From: Acidobacteriota bacterium
Lineage (GTDB): Bacteria; Acidobacteriota; Thermoanaerobaculia; Thermoanaerobaculales; Sulfomarinibacteraceae
NCBI GenBank assembly: GCA_013152925.1
Contig: JAADFK010000064.1
Coordinates: forward strand, 1 to 47,341
Direction of reading: 5' to 3'
DNA: 47,341 nt
Shown here: positions 16,801-24,662 of the stretch, one piece after another
How the letters are laid out: every line of letters starts with the position of its first letter
Position numbering within the stretch: position 1 is the stretch's first letter
Notes under the pieces: model-generated
Database searches by the model: none
What the model was told of the DNA's origin: nothing
What the model saw: the letters and a program-made list of their open reading frames with translations, nothing else
Translations under genes and position numbers: made by a program

Positions 16801-18276
16801 GGTGGTGAAGCCGACCGCCAGATCCCCGGCGGCGTCGAGCGCGGCCGAGGGGCTCCAGCGGTCGTCGGCGTCCGGAGCGTACGATCCTGCCTGCGCCACC
16901 GCCCAGCCCCCACCCGCGTTCTGAAGCTCGTACCAGCGGACGCCGGCATGATCGGAGCCGTTGACGTCCACCGCGTGCGTGACCACGAGGGTCGGGGTGC
17001 CTCCGAGGGAGCGGTACTGGAGCCGGTACATCAACCGGCTGGCCAGAGCATCGAGGCCCTGGGCCGTTCCCGGCTGGGGGATACAGTTCCGGTTGTAGCC
17101 GCAGAGGTTGGAGTCGAAAGCATAGCCGGCGGCCGCCAGGTCGATGGTTGTGGGGCCGGTGAATGAGCCGGATCCCGTGCTCCAGTCCACGGACAGGTCG
17201 AAGAGCAGCAGCTCATCGCTGTGGCCTTCACCCCACGCATCATCGTAGAAGGTCAGGAAGTGGTTGGGCTCACCGGCTGCGGGCGCCGGACCGTCGAGGT
17301 CGGAGGGCAACAGCGCCCACGCCCAGTCATTGGTGGCGGCGTCGGCATAGCCGTAGAGCATACGGGCGCTGGCATCGCCGGCCAGCATCCGGGAGCGCTC
17401 GAAGACGGCGAACTGAGCACCGACGAAGCTCGACCCGCTGAACATGTTGGCCGACATGTAGTAGCCGTCCGGCCAGACTCCGTATTTCGGCGCGTCGGGG
17501 AAGTATCCCACCCCGGCGTCGGCCAGGTAGTCGTAAAGGTACCAGCCGCTGGTGACGGGGTCGGCGCTGCGCGAAACGGCGATGCAGACGTGGTTCGTGA
17601 AGGTCAGCTGGGCGAGGAACCAGCGCCGTGCCAGGTGATCGTAGAGCACGATGGGATCACCGTTATTGCTGACGGCGCAGTCGCCGCCCAACGGCGCCCA
17701 GACGGCGTTACCGTCCACCGGGCCGCCGATGGCGCTGGCTCCCGTGGCCTTGTCGAAGATGTCGATCTGGAGGTTGACCCACTGGACGTAATACCGCTCT
17801 CCAACCGCCCCCTGGGGATCCGGAGGCAGCACGCTGGCGGCGTTTCCGTTGGCCGGGAAACCGGCGGCGGGGGCCGGCATGTTGGGCCGGGGGGTGCGGG
17901 ACGGCCTCTCGAGGGCCGGGTCCTCGAATCGCTCGGGAGCCTTCGCGCGCTGGAGTCTCCAGGGGATCTCGGCGTTTGTCTCGTTGATCTCGTGCGGCTC
18001 ACCCTTGGCGCTTGCGTGCCGGGTGGCCCGGTACGGGCCGAGGTCCCGCTTGGCGAGGGCCGGCGCGGTCACGGTGCGCACCGGCCTGGCGGCGTGCAGC
18101 GGCAGCTTGACAGCGGCACGCTGCGGGCCGGAGCCGGCCAGCACGCTGCGTGCAGTCATCAGGGCGATGACGGCTGCGATGACGATCCACAGCTGCCACT
18201 CACCCCGGCTGAGGCTGGAACGGTCGTTGGGTTTCTCGTGGCTTATGCTACAGAGGCGCTCTCTCGACCTTGTCAT
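13879..18276 (-). CDS. Giant secreted protein, paralogue with FN3, jelly-roll and PQQ-type propeller domains (1465 aa)
   Basis: A long N-terminal segment with a hydrophobic stretch (about 30-47, IVIAAVIALM, possible cleavage after SVLA) indicates export. Domains in order: a propeller-like N-terminal domain (YYVQWVNLQIDIFDKATG; VWPDGYYMSANMF; SVDPVDDCTFWYTSEY), two FN3-like modules, a jelly-roll segment (YSEDFESYAEGDMAGWS ... GWFIDDVQVT), another FN3 and a C-terminal PQQ-like propeller ending SGAVYGVALPLQ. The last ~370 codons are very close to those of the neighbouring 1694-aa gene, so the pair arose by tandem duplication. It has fewer FN3 modules than its neighbour. ATG 18276 has GGGAGGGAG upstream. 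A sigma-54 promoter precedes it. Confidence 0.85.
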   Translation of the reverse strand: MTRSRERLCSISHEKPNDRSSLSRGEWQLWIVIAAVIALMTARSVLAGSGPQRAAVKLPLHAARPVRTVTAPALAKRDLGPYRATRHASAKGEPHEINETNAEIPWRLQRAKAPERFEDPALERPSRTPRPNMPAPAAGFPANGNAASVLPPDPQGAVGERYYVQWVNLQIDIFDKATGASAIGGPVDGNAVWAPLGGDCAVSNNGDPIVLYDHLARRWFLAQLTFTNHVCIAVSRSADPVTSGWYLYDYLADAGVGYFPDAPKYGVWPDGYYMSANMFSGSSFVGAQFAVFERSRMLAGDASARMLYGYADAATNDWAWALLPSDLDGPAPAAGEPNHFLTFYDDAWGEGHSDELLLFDLSVDWSTGSGSFTGPTTIDLAAAGYAFDSNLCGYNRNCIPQPGTAQGLDALASRLMYRLQYRSLGGTPTLVVTHAVDVNGSDHAGVRWYELQNAGGGWAVAQAGSYAPDADDRWSPSAALDAAGDLAVGFTTASGATYPTIRWAGRLVSDPPGSLAQGEATVVAGAGSQTSTSARWGDYSTMSVDPVDDCTFWYTSEYLDTTSPAGWKTWVASFKFNAGVAPTGLTASVGGNNGISLSWNAVSGASGYGVYRGGKAGGPYVRLATTPAGTTGYLDATAPGDIASYYVVTAFFGGACDSGYSNEVSATPPGTCDLPPIFAGIASASSLASSSCGIQLSWSAASPQCGGPVTYAVYRSTDPYFTPSLSNRLAAGLTGATYTDHAGLVSGTTYHYIVRALDQSNGQEDPNQAIASAQAAGPPISSVLYSEDFESYAEGDMAGWSTGVFNSGDANDWRGVMSCTAHSGSRIFRAGGTSCTRNYGSNKHAFAGPPPITVPAGATNVRLSFWHRWQLESGYDGAYLRLDLGGGSYTYLDPGVFLANGYNNPAGAEQWWSGAQSGFVNTVVDLDAACRAAGAAEGCAGSTLHIAFVEYTDGSVTRDGWFIDDVQVTAEVPGPCGGASGGTPEDVQYFTARATSGQVKLEWLNPSSGPYGATKICRSTTTYPDAASCTPILSWAGALNTYDASTDSGLANGTAYYYTAFVEDSAGNRSTGRHLTARPLDTSGKILWAYSSGATSLAPTGVMPGAIGTGGTWAVSNDRVLHAMNPASTGGDWPRSGSFSWTPLAMNGPAQARPPVVPTSVIPGHSLVTFLGSEDGHTYAADAHTGQLLWQSPALGSILLASPAGIFTDFGGADDLLFVGSRDAGLDNLMYLLDPTDGHIIAGFDNGGGAGGMGIISSSATVDYATNRIFFASRSRAGGSQDTLWCLQFTAGGFTKVWSKPYGDIDGAPVLLSGRLYVGNNAGVVYAVDPANGAEIWDHATGDGAVKGFIWPQYTTSTPRKLYFSTTNTVWALTDDGSSASLTWSTTAIPAPSIPLAPFGGSALYVGSSDGRLYQLDAATGGVDTSVTLGDGSATIGSPAMDVVNNMAYVGSESGAVYGVALPLQ

Positions 18277-18324
18277 GGTGACTCCCTCCCGGGCGACCCT
18301 CCATGCCCGGCTACTCCCTTCCTA

Positions 18325-18340
18325 CGCAAATCTCATACCA
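18325..18340 (-). promoter_or_regulatory. Sigma-54 (-24/-12) promoter of the giant-protein block
   Basis: On the minus strand TGGTATGAGATTTGCG places GG (-24) and GC (-12) at the exact spacing required by RpoN, with the flanking T, A and TT conserved. Transcription would start near 18314, leaving a ~38-nt leader containing the Shine-Dalgarno sequence of the 1465-aa gene. Confidence 0.7.
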
Positions 18341-18378
18341 GATATTATTCCGACTTTATGGGGTGTGCTGCAACGTTA

Positions 18379-18423
18379 TGTGTCACTGTGGGACATCATT
18401 GGATCGTGTGCCACACTGAAACA
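18379..18423 (-). promoter_or_regulatory. Two enhancer-binding-protein-like sites
   Basis: TGTGTCACTGTGGGACA (18379-18395) and TGTGCCACACTGAAACA (18407-18423) share the pattern TGTGYCAC-N2-TGRRACA, with centres 28 bp apart. They lie about 55-85 bp upstream of the -24/-12 promoter, a normal place for activator sites of sigma-54 promoters. Site B is also 84 nt upstream of the divergent decarboxylase gene and could affect it. Confidence 0.55.
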
Positions 18424-18506
18424 GGATCCCGGACGTGGCGCGGAAGTGGTCTGGAATCGCTGGCGCCAGCCGGTTGGCTGCGTTATGGTCCCCGGTGGAG
18501 GTTGTC

Positions 18507-19448
18507 ATGGGAAACGTGCCGCGGGCGCTGGTGACGGGCGGAGCGGGCTTTCTTGGCTCGCACCTTTGCGAACGGCTTCTGGAGGAGGGACTGGCGGTCG
18601 TCTGCATGGACAACCTGATCACGGGTTCCATGGCCAACATCGACCATCTTTTCGGCCGGGAGGGTTTCGTCTTCGTCAAGCATGACGTGACCAACTACAT
18701 CCACGTGCCCGGCCGGGTGGACTTCATTCTCCACTTCGCCTCGCCGGCCTCACCCATCGACTACCTGCAGCTCCCCATCCAGACCCTCAAGGTGGGCTCG
18801 CTCGGTACCCACAAGGCCCTGGGCCTGGCCAAGGTCAAGGGCGCCCGCTTCCTGCTGGCCTCCACATCGGAGGTGTACGGGGACCCGCTGATCCACCCGC
18901 AACCGGAGAGCTACTGGGGCAACGTCAACCCCGTCGGTCCCCGCGGCGTCTACGACGAGGCCAAGCGATTCGCCGAGGCGTTGACCATGGCGTACCACCG
19001 CTTCCACGGCGTGGACACGCGCATCGTCCGCATCTTCAACACCTATGGACCGCGGATGCGAGCGGGGGATGGCCGCGTGGTGCCGACCTTCATCAACCAG
19101 GCCCTCCAGGGCAAGCCGCTGACGGTCTTTGGTGACGGCTCCCAGACCCGGTCTTTCTGCTACGTGGACGACCTGGTGGAGGGGATCTGGCGATTGCTCA
19201 CGAGCGACGAGGACGATCCCGTCAACATCGGCAACCCCGCCGAGATGACCGTGCTCCAGTTCGCCAAGGAGATCGTCCGGATCATCGGCTCGTCGTCGGA
19301 GATCGTTTTCGAGCCGCTCCCCGAGGACGATCCCAAGGTTCGCCAGCCCGACATCACCCGCGCCCGCGAGCTCCTCGCCTGGGAGCCCAAGGTCACGCTG
19401 GAAGAAGGGCTGGCCAAGACCATCGAGTATTTCAGGAACGCGGGGTAA
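18507..19448 (+). CDS. UDP-glucuronate decarboxylase (UDP-xylose synthase)-like SDR enzyme
   Basis: The 313-residue product is an extended short-chain dehydrogenase: NAD-binding GGAGFLG (11-17), catalytic S-T-S near 120 and Y149-x3-K153 (YDEAK). The segments [39 protein letters not shown] and [10 protein letters not shown] are typical of UDP-glucuronate decarboxylases, which convert UDP-glucuronate to UDP-xylose for surface polysaccharides. ATG 18507 is chosen because GTGGAGG lies just upstream and the Rossmann fold begins there; the open frame extends 24 codons further up. It is divergent from the giant secreted protein. dTDP-glucose dehydratase is less likely. Confidence 0.9.
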   Translation: MGNVPRALVTGGAGFLGSHLCERLLEEGLAVVCMDNLITGSMANIDHLFGREGFVFVKHDVTNYIHVPGRVDFILHFASPASPIDYLQLPIQTLKVGSLGTHKALGLAKVKGARFLLASTSEVYGDPLIHPQPESYWGNVNPVGPRGVYDEAKRFAEALTMAYHRFHGVDTRIVRIFNTYGPRMRAGDGRVVPTFINQALQGKPLTVFGDGSQTRSFCYVDDLVEGIWRLLTSDEDDPVNIGNPAEMTVLQFAKEIVRIIGSSSEIVFEPLPEDDPKVRQPDITRARELLAWEPKVTLEEGLAKTIEYFRNAG

Positions 19449-20060
19449 CGGCGCGTCAGAATCTTTGAAGCAACGCTCCGTTGGAGCGAGGGGGAGGCAG
19501 GTGCTCCTGGGCTCCGGCGTCCGTTTGCTTGCAGACCGGGGGAGTCCGCAAGCAAACGCCGTCCTCCTCCGGCGGGGAGGGGCGGCGTTGGCCGGCGGAG
19601 CGCGAAGGGGCCCAGCCGGAGTCCGGTGCGTGTCCCCTTCGAGGCCACGCGGCCCCTTGGAAAACGAGGTGGCCGTACGGCCAGCCCGCCCCCTCTCCGG
19701 CCCTCCGGGCCTCCGACCCCCCTGGCCACGGCCACGGGCTTGTTTTCCTGCGGTGCAGGCGGGACGCCTCCTTCGATGGCCGGCGGCTGCTGCCGGCGGC
19801 GCTCTCGCGCAGTGCCAGCCTTCGCGTTTCCCCCGGTGGGTGAAGCTTCTCGATGGGGTGGGAAACGCGAAGACTGGCACGTGCCGCCGGGCGGGACCTT
19901 CTCCTCGGGGTGTTCGTGGCGGTTGCTGCTGGGCGCGATGGGAGCCCGCCCGCTTCGCGAGCATCGCCGTGGAGAACCCCTCCGTTGTGGCGGCTGTGCC
20001 GGTGTCCGCGCCGGTGGCCGGGTGCAGGGGCCGGTGACAGCTCCAGCTGTACGTGGACCT
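19449..20060. repeat. Convergent intergenic region with nested inverted repeats
   Basis: This 612-nt gap between the convergent decarboxylase and lon genes has no convincing gene. It holds a small hairpin CGCTCC-GTT-GGAGCG (about 19470-19484), an 11-bp inverted repeat CGTTTGCTTGC / GCAAGCAAACG (19522-19532 with 19548-19558) that could end the decarboxylase transcript, and a long inverted repeat with 21-nt arms and one mismatch (19812-19832 with 19860-19880; arms begin GTGCCAGCCTTCGCG). Several GGCCGGCGG-type short repeats lie between. The open frames here look like shadows of high-GC sequence. Confidence 0.6.
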
Positions 20061-22448
20061 TCAGTCCCCGGTATTGCCTTGATTGTCGCCGCGGACCAGG
20101 GCGAGGTCGAGGACATCGTCAGCGTGGCGGACCAGGTGAACCCTGGCCTGCCGGCGGGCCCGTGCCGGAAGGTCGGCCAGGTCGCGCTCGTTCTCGGCTG
20201 GGAGGATGATGTCCTGGATGCCCACCCGCAGGGCCGCCAGGATCTTCTCCTTGACGCCGCCGATGGGCAGCACGTCGCCACGGAGGGTGATCTCACCGGT
20301 CATGGCCAGGTCGTGGCGAACAGGCAGGCTGCACGCCGCCGAGACGATGGCGGTGAGCATGGTGACGCCGGCCGAAGGACCGTCCTTGGGGATGGCACCG
20401 GCCGGCACGTGGACGTGGATCGAATGGTTGTCGAACCACTCGGGATCCACGCCGAGCTCGGCGGCCTTGGCCTTGGCGAAGGAGAGCGCGGCCTCGGCCG
20501 ACTCCTTCATGACGTCGCCCAGGGAGCCCGTCAGTGTCAGCTTGCCCTTGCCCGGCAGCGCCAGGGCCTCCACGAAGAGCACGTCGCCGCCGTAGGCGGT
20601 GTAGGCCAGGCCGGTGACCACGCCCACGCGGTCCTCCTTGAGCTGGCTCTCGGGGAGGAAGCGGCGCGGACCCAGCAGGCGTTCGACGACCTTGGGGGTG
20701 ATTCGCCGCCGGCGCCGGTCGCCCGTGGCAACCGCCACGGCGATTTTCCGGCAGACGGAGCCGATCTCGCGTTCCAGGTTCCTCAGGCCGGCCTCACGGG
20801 TGTAACCGTCCACCAGCAGGCGCAGGGCCGGCGTCGTGAACTCGATCAGCTCCGGTGAGAGCCCGTTTTCGTCGATCTGCTTGGGAATGAGGTGACGCCG
20901 GGCGATCTCGATCTTCTCCTCCTCGGTGTAACCGGCCAGCCGGATGACCTCCATGCGGTCCAGGAAGGCGGGCTGGATGGTGTCGATGATGTTGGCCGTG
21001 GTGATGAAGAGCACCTTGGAGAGGTCGTAGGCGACGCCCAGGTAGTGGTCCCGAAAGGAGAAGTTCTGCTCGGGGTCGAGGACTTCCAGCAGAGCCGAGG
21101 AGGGGTCGCCCCGGAAGTCGGCGCCGATCTTGTCCACCTCGTCCAGCATGAAGACGGGGTTGGAGGTGCCGGCCTGGTGGAGGCCCTGGATGATCCGTCC
21201 GGGCAACGCTCCGACGTAGGTGCGGCGGTGCCCACGGATCTCGGCCTCGTCACGAACGCCGCCCAGGGAGATCCGGATGAACTTGCGTCCCAATGCCCGG
21301 GCGATGCTCCGGCCCAGAGAGGTCTTGCCGACGCCGGGAGGGCCGACGAAACAGAGGATCGGTCCCTTGCCCTCCGGCTTGAGCTTGCGCACGGCCAGGA
21401 ACTCGATGATGCGATCCTTGATCTTCTCGAGGTCGTAGTGGTCCTCGTCAAGGATCTTCCGGGCGGCCTTGACGTCCAGGTTGTCCTCGGTGACCTTGGA
21501 CCACGGCAGGCCGGTGATCCAGTCCAGCCACGTGCGGATCACCGAGGCCTCGGCGGAGTCCGGGTGCATGGAGCCGAGACGCTTGAGCTGTTTTTCCAGC
21601 TCCTCCATGGCCTCCTCGGAAAGGCCGGCTTCCTTGGCCTTCTTCCGGTACTCGTCGACCTCCTCGTCCAGGTCTTCGCCCTCGCCCAGCTCTTTCTGGA
21701 TGGCCTTGAGCTGCTGGCGGAGGAAGTACTCCCGCTGGCTCCTGTCCATCTCGCCCCGGGCCTGGGAGGAGATCTCCTGCTGCATCTCCAGCAGGGAGAT
21801 CTCGCGGGTCAGAAGCTCGTGGACCAGCTTGAGCCGCTCCACGGGATCCTCGGTTTCCAGCACACGCTGGGCGTCCTCGGTCTTGAGGTCGAGGTTGGAG
21901 GCCGCCAGGTCGGCCAGCCGGAGCGGGTCATCGAGGTTGGAGGCCACCAGCATGACCTCCGGGGAGATCTGCTTGCCGAGGTTGGTGGCCTTCTCCAGGC
22001 CCTGCTTAACCGTGCGGACGAAGGCCTCCACCTGGAGGTCGCTCTCCTCGAGCTTGGGCTCCTCAAGGCGGGTCAGGCGCGCCTCCAGGTAGGGCTCTGT
22101 CTTGGTGAAGTAGTCGATCCTGGCCCGGGACAGCCCCTGCACGAGGATGCGGATGTTGCCGTCGGGGAGCTTGAGCATGCGCATGATGACGGCGACGCAG
22201 CCGATCTCGTAGAGATGCTTGGGCTCCGGCTCCTCGATGGCAGGGTCCTTCTGGGTGACAAGCAGGATCAGGCGGTTGGCCGCCAGGGCCTCGTCGACCG
22301 CCTTGACCGAGCGCTCCCGGCCCACCGAGAGCGGCACGATGACGTAGGGGAACAGCACCACGTCCTTGAGCGCCATGACGGGCAGGACGTCGGGAATGTG
22401 GATCGGTTCATCCTGGTCGGTGTTGAGGGCAACGGACTGTTCATTCAT
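20061..22448 (-). CDS. lon: ATP-dependent protease La (Lon)
   Basis: Lon degrades damaged and short-lived regulatory proteins in the cytoplasm. The 795-residue product has the full LonA layout: N-terminal substrate-binding domain ([25 protein letters not shown]), a coiled-coil region, an AAA+ domain with Walker [10 protein letters not shown] and [10 protein letters not shown], and the serine-lysine protease domain with GPSAGVTM (catalytic Ser) and [10 protein letters not shown] (catalytic Lys). The ATG overlaps the end of the hsp20 gene by 8 nt. Length is normal for the family. Confidence 0.97.
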   Translation of the reverse strand: MNEQSVALNTDQDEPIHIPDVLPVMALKDVVLFPYVIVPLSVGRERSVKAVDEALAANRLILLVTQKDPAIEEPEPKHLYEIGCVAVIMRMLKLPDGNIRILVQGLSRARIDYFTKTEPYLEARLTRLEEPKLEESDLQVEAFVRTVKQGLEKATNLGKQISPEVMLVASNLDDPLRLADLAASNLDLKTEDAQRVLETEDPVERLKLVHELLTREISLLEMQQEISSQARGEMDRSQREYFLRQQLKAIQKELGEGEDLDEEVDEYRKKAKEAGLSEEAMEELEKQLKRLGSMHPDSAEASVIRTWLDWITGLPWSKVTEDNLDVKAARKILDEDHYDLEKIKDRIIEFLAVRKLKPEGKGPILCFVGPPGVGKTSLGRSIARALGRKFIRISLGGVRDEAEIRGHRRTYVGALPGRIIQGLHQAGTSNPVFMLDEVDKIGADFRGDPSSALLEVLDPEQNFSFRDHYLGVAYDLSKVLFITTANIIDTIQPAFLDRMEVIRLAGYTEEEKIEIARRHLIPKQIDENGLSPELIEFTTPALRLLVDGYTREAGLRNLEREIGSVCRKIAVAVATGDRRRRRITPKVVERLLGPRRFLPESQLKEDRVGVVTGLAYTAYGGDVLFVEALALPGKGKLTLTGSLGDVMKESAEAALSFAKAKAAELGVDPEWFDNHSIHVHVPAGAIPKDGPSAGVTMLTAIVSAACSLPVRHDLAMTGEITLRGDVLPIGGVKEKILAALRVGIQDIILPAENERDLADLPARARRQARVHLVRHADDVLDLALVRGDNQGNTGD

Positions 22449-22899
22449 GACCCCGGTCCTCCTGTTCTTCGACCTCGATGGTGAAAGCCTGGTGGCGGCG
22501 ATCGTCCAGGCGGGGGAAGGTGACGCTCAGGACCCCCTGGCCCAGGACGGCCCGTACCCCCGAGGGATCGACGGGCTGTGGAATCTCGACGGCGACGCTG
22601 AAGGCGCCGATGAAACGCTCCATCAGGTGAAAGCGCCGGGCGCCGGGTTCACTCTCCAGGCGTCCCTTGTAACCCCGGATCTGGAGGATTCCGTCGCCGA
22701 GCTCCACCCGCAGGTCCTTCCCCTTGACCCCCGGCAGCTCGATGCGGACGGTGATCTCGCCTCCCTCGTCGAGCACGTCCACCGCCGGATACCAGCCGGA
22801 CGACTCTCCTCCAGGCTCGTCCAGCAGCAGGTCGATCAGCCGGTTGACCTCGGCTTTGAGAATCTGAATCTGTCCGTAGGGTCCGAATCGTGGGCTCAT
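22441..22899 (-). CDS. Small heat shock protein, Hsp20 family
   Basis: The 152-residue product is an alpha-crystallin-type holdase: WYPAVDVLDEGGEITVRIELPGVKGKDLRVEL opens the conserved domain and GVLSVTFPR is the usual C-terminal strand. It binds unfolding proteins without ATP. Its start overlaps the nrdR stop (ATGA) and its stop overlaps the lon start, so chaperone and protease are cotranslated. The C terminus is acidic ([12 protein letters not shown]). No heat-shock operator is visible inside the operon. Confidence 0.93.
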   Translation of the reverse strand: MSPRFGPYGQIQILKAEVNRLIDLLLDEPGGESSGWYPAVDVLDEGGEITVRIELPGVKGKDLRVELGDGILQIRGYKGRLESEPGARRFHLMERFIGAFSVAVEIPQPVDPSGVRAVLGQGVLSVTFPRLDDRRHQAFTIEVEEQEDRGHE

Positions 22900-23363
22900 G
22901 GCGTCTCTCCCCCCTGGAGCAGAAGCCGGCGGAGCTCCTCCATGAACTGGTTGACGTCCTCGAAACGCCGGTAGACGCTGGCGAAGCGTACGTAGGCCAC
23001 CTGGTCGAGCTGGCGGAGCTTCTCGATCACCATGTTGCCGATCGCTTCACTGGACATCTCCCGGTCCTCCCGCGTCGCCATCTCGGCCTCGACGGCATCG
23101 GCGATGGCGTGCAGCTCCCGTCGCGGGACGGCGCGCTTCTCGCACGCCTTGAGGAGCCCGTTCAACAGTTTCTCACGGTCGAAGGTCTCTCGCCGGCCGT
23201 CACGTTTGATGACGGCGGCGGGCACCTCGTCGACCCGTTCGTAGGTTGTAAAACGGCGGCCGCAGGCGAGGCACTCGCGACGCCGCCGGATCTCACGCCC
23301 TTCCCGAACCTCGCGGGAATCGACGACCCGGCTCTCGGCGTGGCCGCAATAAGGACAACGCAT
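22896..23363 (-). CDS. nrdR: Transcriptional repressor NrdR
   Basis: NrdR is a nucleotide-sensing repressor of ribonucleotide reductase genes. The 155-residue product has the N-terminal zinc ribbon C3-x2-C6 ... C31-x2-C34 (MRCPYCGH, ECLACGRRFTTYER) and the ATP-cone domain (about 46-136, VIKRDGRRETFDREKL). Length is standard. It starts one nucleotide after the stop of the upstream membrane-protein gene (TGAGATG). No NrdR box was found in the window. Confidence 0.96.
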   Translation of the reverse strand: MRCPYCGHAESRVVDSREVREGREIRRRRECLACGRRFTTYERVDEVPAAVIKRDGRRETFDREKLLNGLLKACEKRAVPRRELHAIADAVEAEMATREDREMSSEAIGNMVIEKLRQLDQVAYVRFASVYRRFEDVNQFMEELRRLLLQGGETP

Positions 23364-23364
23364 C

Positions 23365-24411
23365 TCAGGGGTCCTTTTGTTCCCCGGCGGTCGCGGCAGT
23401 TTCCTCGGCCAGACGGGCGGTCTCGCGAAGGCTGAGGCCCAACACGGGCAGGGCGAGAAGACCGATGATGGTGATGGGAACGAAACACAGCGCGTGATAG
23501 GCGATCGCGATCCCCGTGGCCAGGTTCAGCTCGACGCCGAAAAAGGCGGTCAGCCCCTTCTGGATGGCCCAGTGGAATCCCCCGGCGCCTCCCGGCGTGG
23601 GAATGGCCAGGCCGGCCACCGACAGCATGACCAGCAGGTAGGAGGCCCGGAGGGGAAGCACGATGCCGAAGGCCAGGAGCGTGTACTTCATCTGGAAGTA
23701 GATGGTCCACCAGACGAGCACCGAGGCGCCCAGGGTCAGGAGCAGGTCCCGTGGCCGTTGGATCACCTTGAGGCCCTCGAGGAAGTGGTTGAAGAAGGCC
23801 GTGAGGCTCTCCTCCCAGCGGGGGACGAAACGCCGGGCGGGCCAGGCCAGGACCCGGACGAAACGCTCCTGATAGCGGAACAACCCCAGGAGCACCAAGG
23901 AGCCGGCCACGACGCCGATCCCCAGCACCCATCCGGTCAGCTCCAGGATATCGAGGATGCGGAGCGCCTCAGAGCTGAGGTTCATGGTGGGCGGCGCCAG
24001 GCTGAAGAGCAGGAAGCCGACGATGATCGTCCACATGTCGAAGAGACGTTCGGTCAGGATCGAGGCCAGGGCAGCGGAGAGGGGCAGCGCGTCCCGCCGG
24101 GAGATGATGACCGGCCGGACCAGGTCGCCCATTCGCGCCGGCAGCAGGCTCATGGCGGCATAGCCAACGGCAGTGGAGAGGTTGGCCGTGGACTGGCGAA
24201 CCTTGCCCACGGGGCGGAGGAGCAGGATGATCCGGATGGCCCGCAGCCAGTAGCTCAGAAGCGCCAGGCAGCCCGCCAGGAGGAGCCACCAGGGGTTGGC
24301 GCTCTCCAGGGCTTCGCCCACCTCCTTGAAATTGACGTTCCAGAGAAAAACGACCAGCAGCGCCACCATCAGGAACAGTGACACGCCGATGCGCACGGTG
24401 CGTTTCGTCAT
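23365..24411 (-). CDS. Integral membrane protein of the LPG synthase / AglD-like flippase family
   Basis: The 348-residue product has about eight hydrophobic segments and the family signature of the lysylphosphatidylglycerol synthase transmembrane region (UPF0104): YWLRAIRIILLLRP, AMSLLPARMGDLVRPVIISRR, SILTERLFDMWTI and PTPGGAGGFHWAIQKG. Such proteins act in lipid or glycan transfer across the membrane; the substrate here is unknown. ATG 24411 lacks a Shine-Dalgarno sequence, and a -10-like CATACT lies 11 nt upstream, suggesting a very short leader. It heads the operon nrdR-hsp20-lon. Confidence 0.85.
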   Translation of the reverse strand: MTKRTVRIGVSLFLMVALLVVFLWNVNFKEVGEALESANPWWLLLAGCLALLSYWLRAIRIILLLRPVGKVRQSTANLSTAVGYAAMSLLPARMGDLVRPVIISRRDALPLSAALASILTERLFDMWTIIVGFLLFSLAPPTMNLSSEALRILDILELTGWVLGIGVVAGSLVLLGLFRYQERFVRVLAWPARRFVPRWEESLTAFFNHFLEGLKVIQRPRDLLLTLGASVLVWWTIYFQMKYTLLAFGIVLPLRASYLLVMLSVAGLAIPTPGGAGGFHWAIQKGLTAFFGVELNLATGIAIAYHALCFVPITIIGLLALPVLGLSLRETARLAEETAATAGEQKDP

Positions 24412-24437
24412 GCCGGAAGGGTAGTATGATGCCCGGG

Positions 24438-24560
24438 TGAACACAAGGAGCAAGGAGCGTGAGGCGTGAGGGGTGAAGAGGGAAGAAGAAAGATAGAGGA
24501 TTGAGGGTAGAAGACAGGGGGGAGACGCGGGAGGAGAGGGGAGAGACGAGGGGCCGGGCC
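24438..24560 (+). repeat. Purine-rich asymmetric tract
   Basis: About 120 nt in the divergent gap between the membrane-protein gene and the deacetylase gene are strongly purine-biased on the plus strand, built of short GA-rich words such as GGAGCAAGGAGCGTGAGG and GAGGAGAGGGGAGAGACG. No gene is convincing here. Such tracts can form triplex DNA, or may be remnants of dispersed GA-rich repeats. Confidence 0.5.
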
Positions 24561-24662
24561 GGACCCGAGGCGATCTTCCCGGGCGGCCGGTGCCCGCCCG
24601 GGTTGGCGGCTCGGGCTTCGGCTCTGGTTGAGCCTCCTTGGTCCCGAACAGGAGGGGCGAGG

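Noticed and set aside
19465-20037. 190-codon plus-strand open frame downstream of the decarboxylase
   Set aside because: It spans inverted repeats and has Arg/Pro/Gly-rich random composition.
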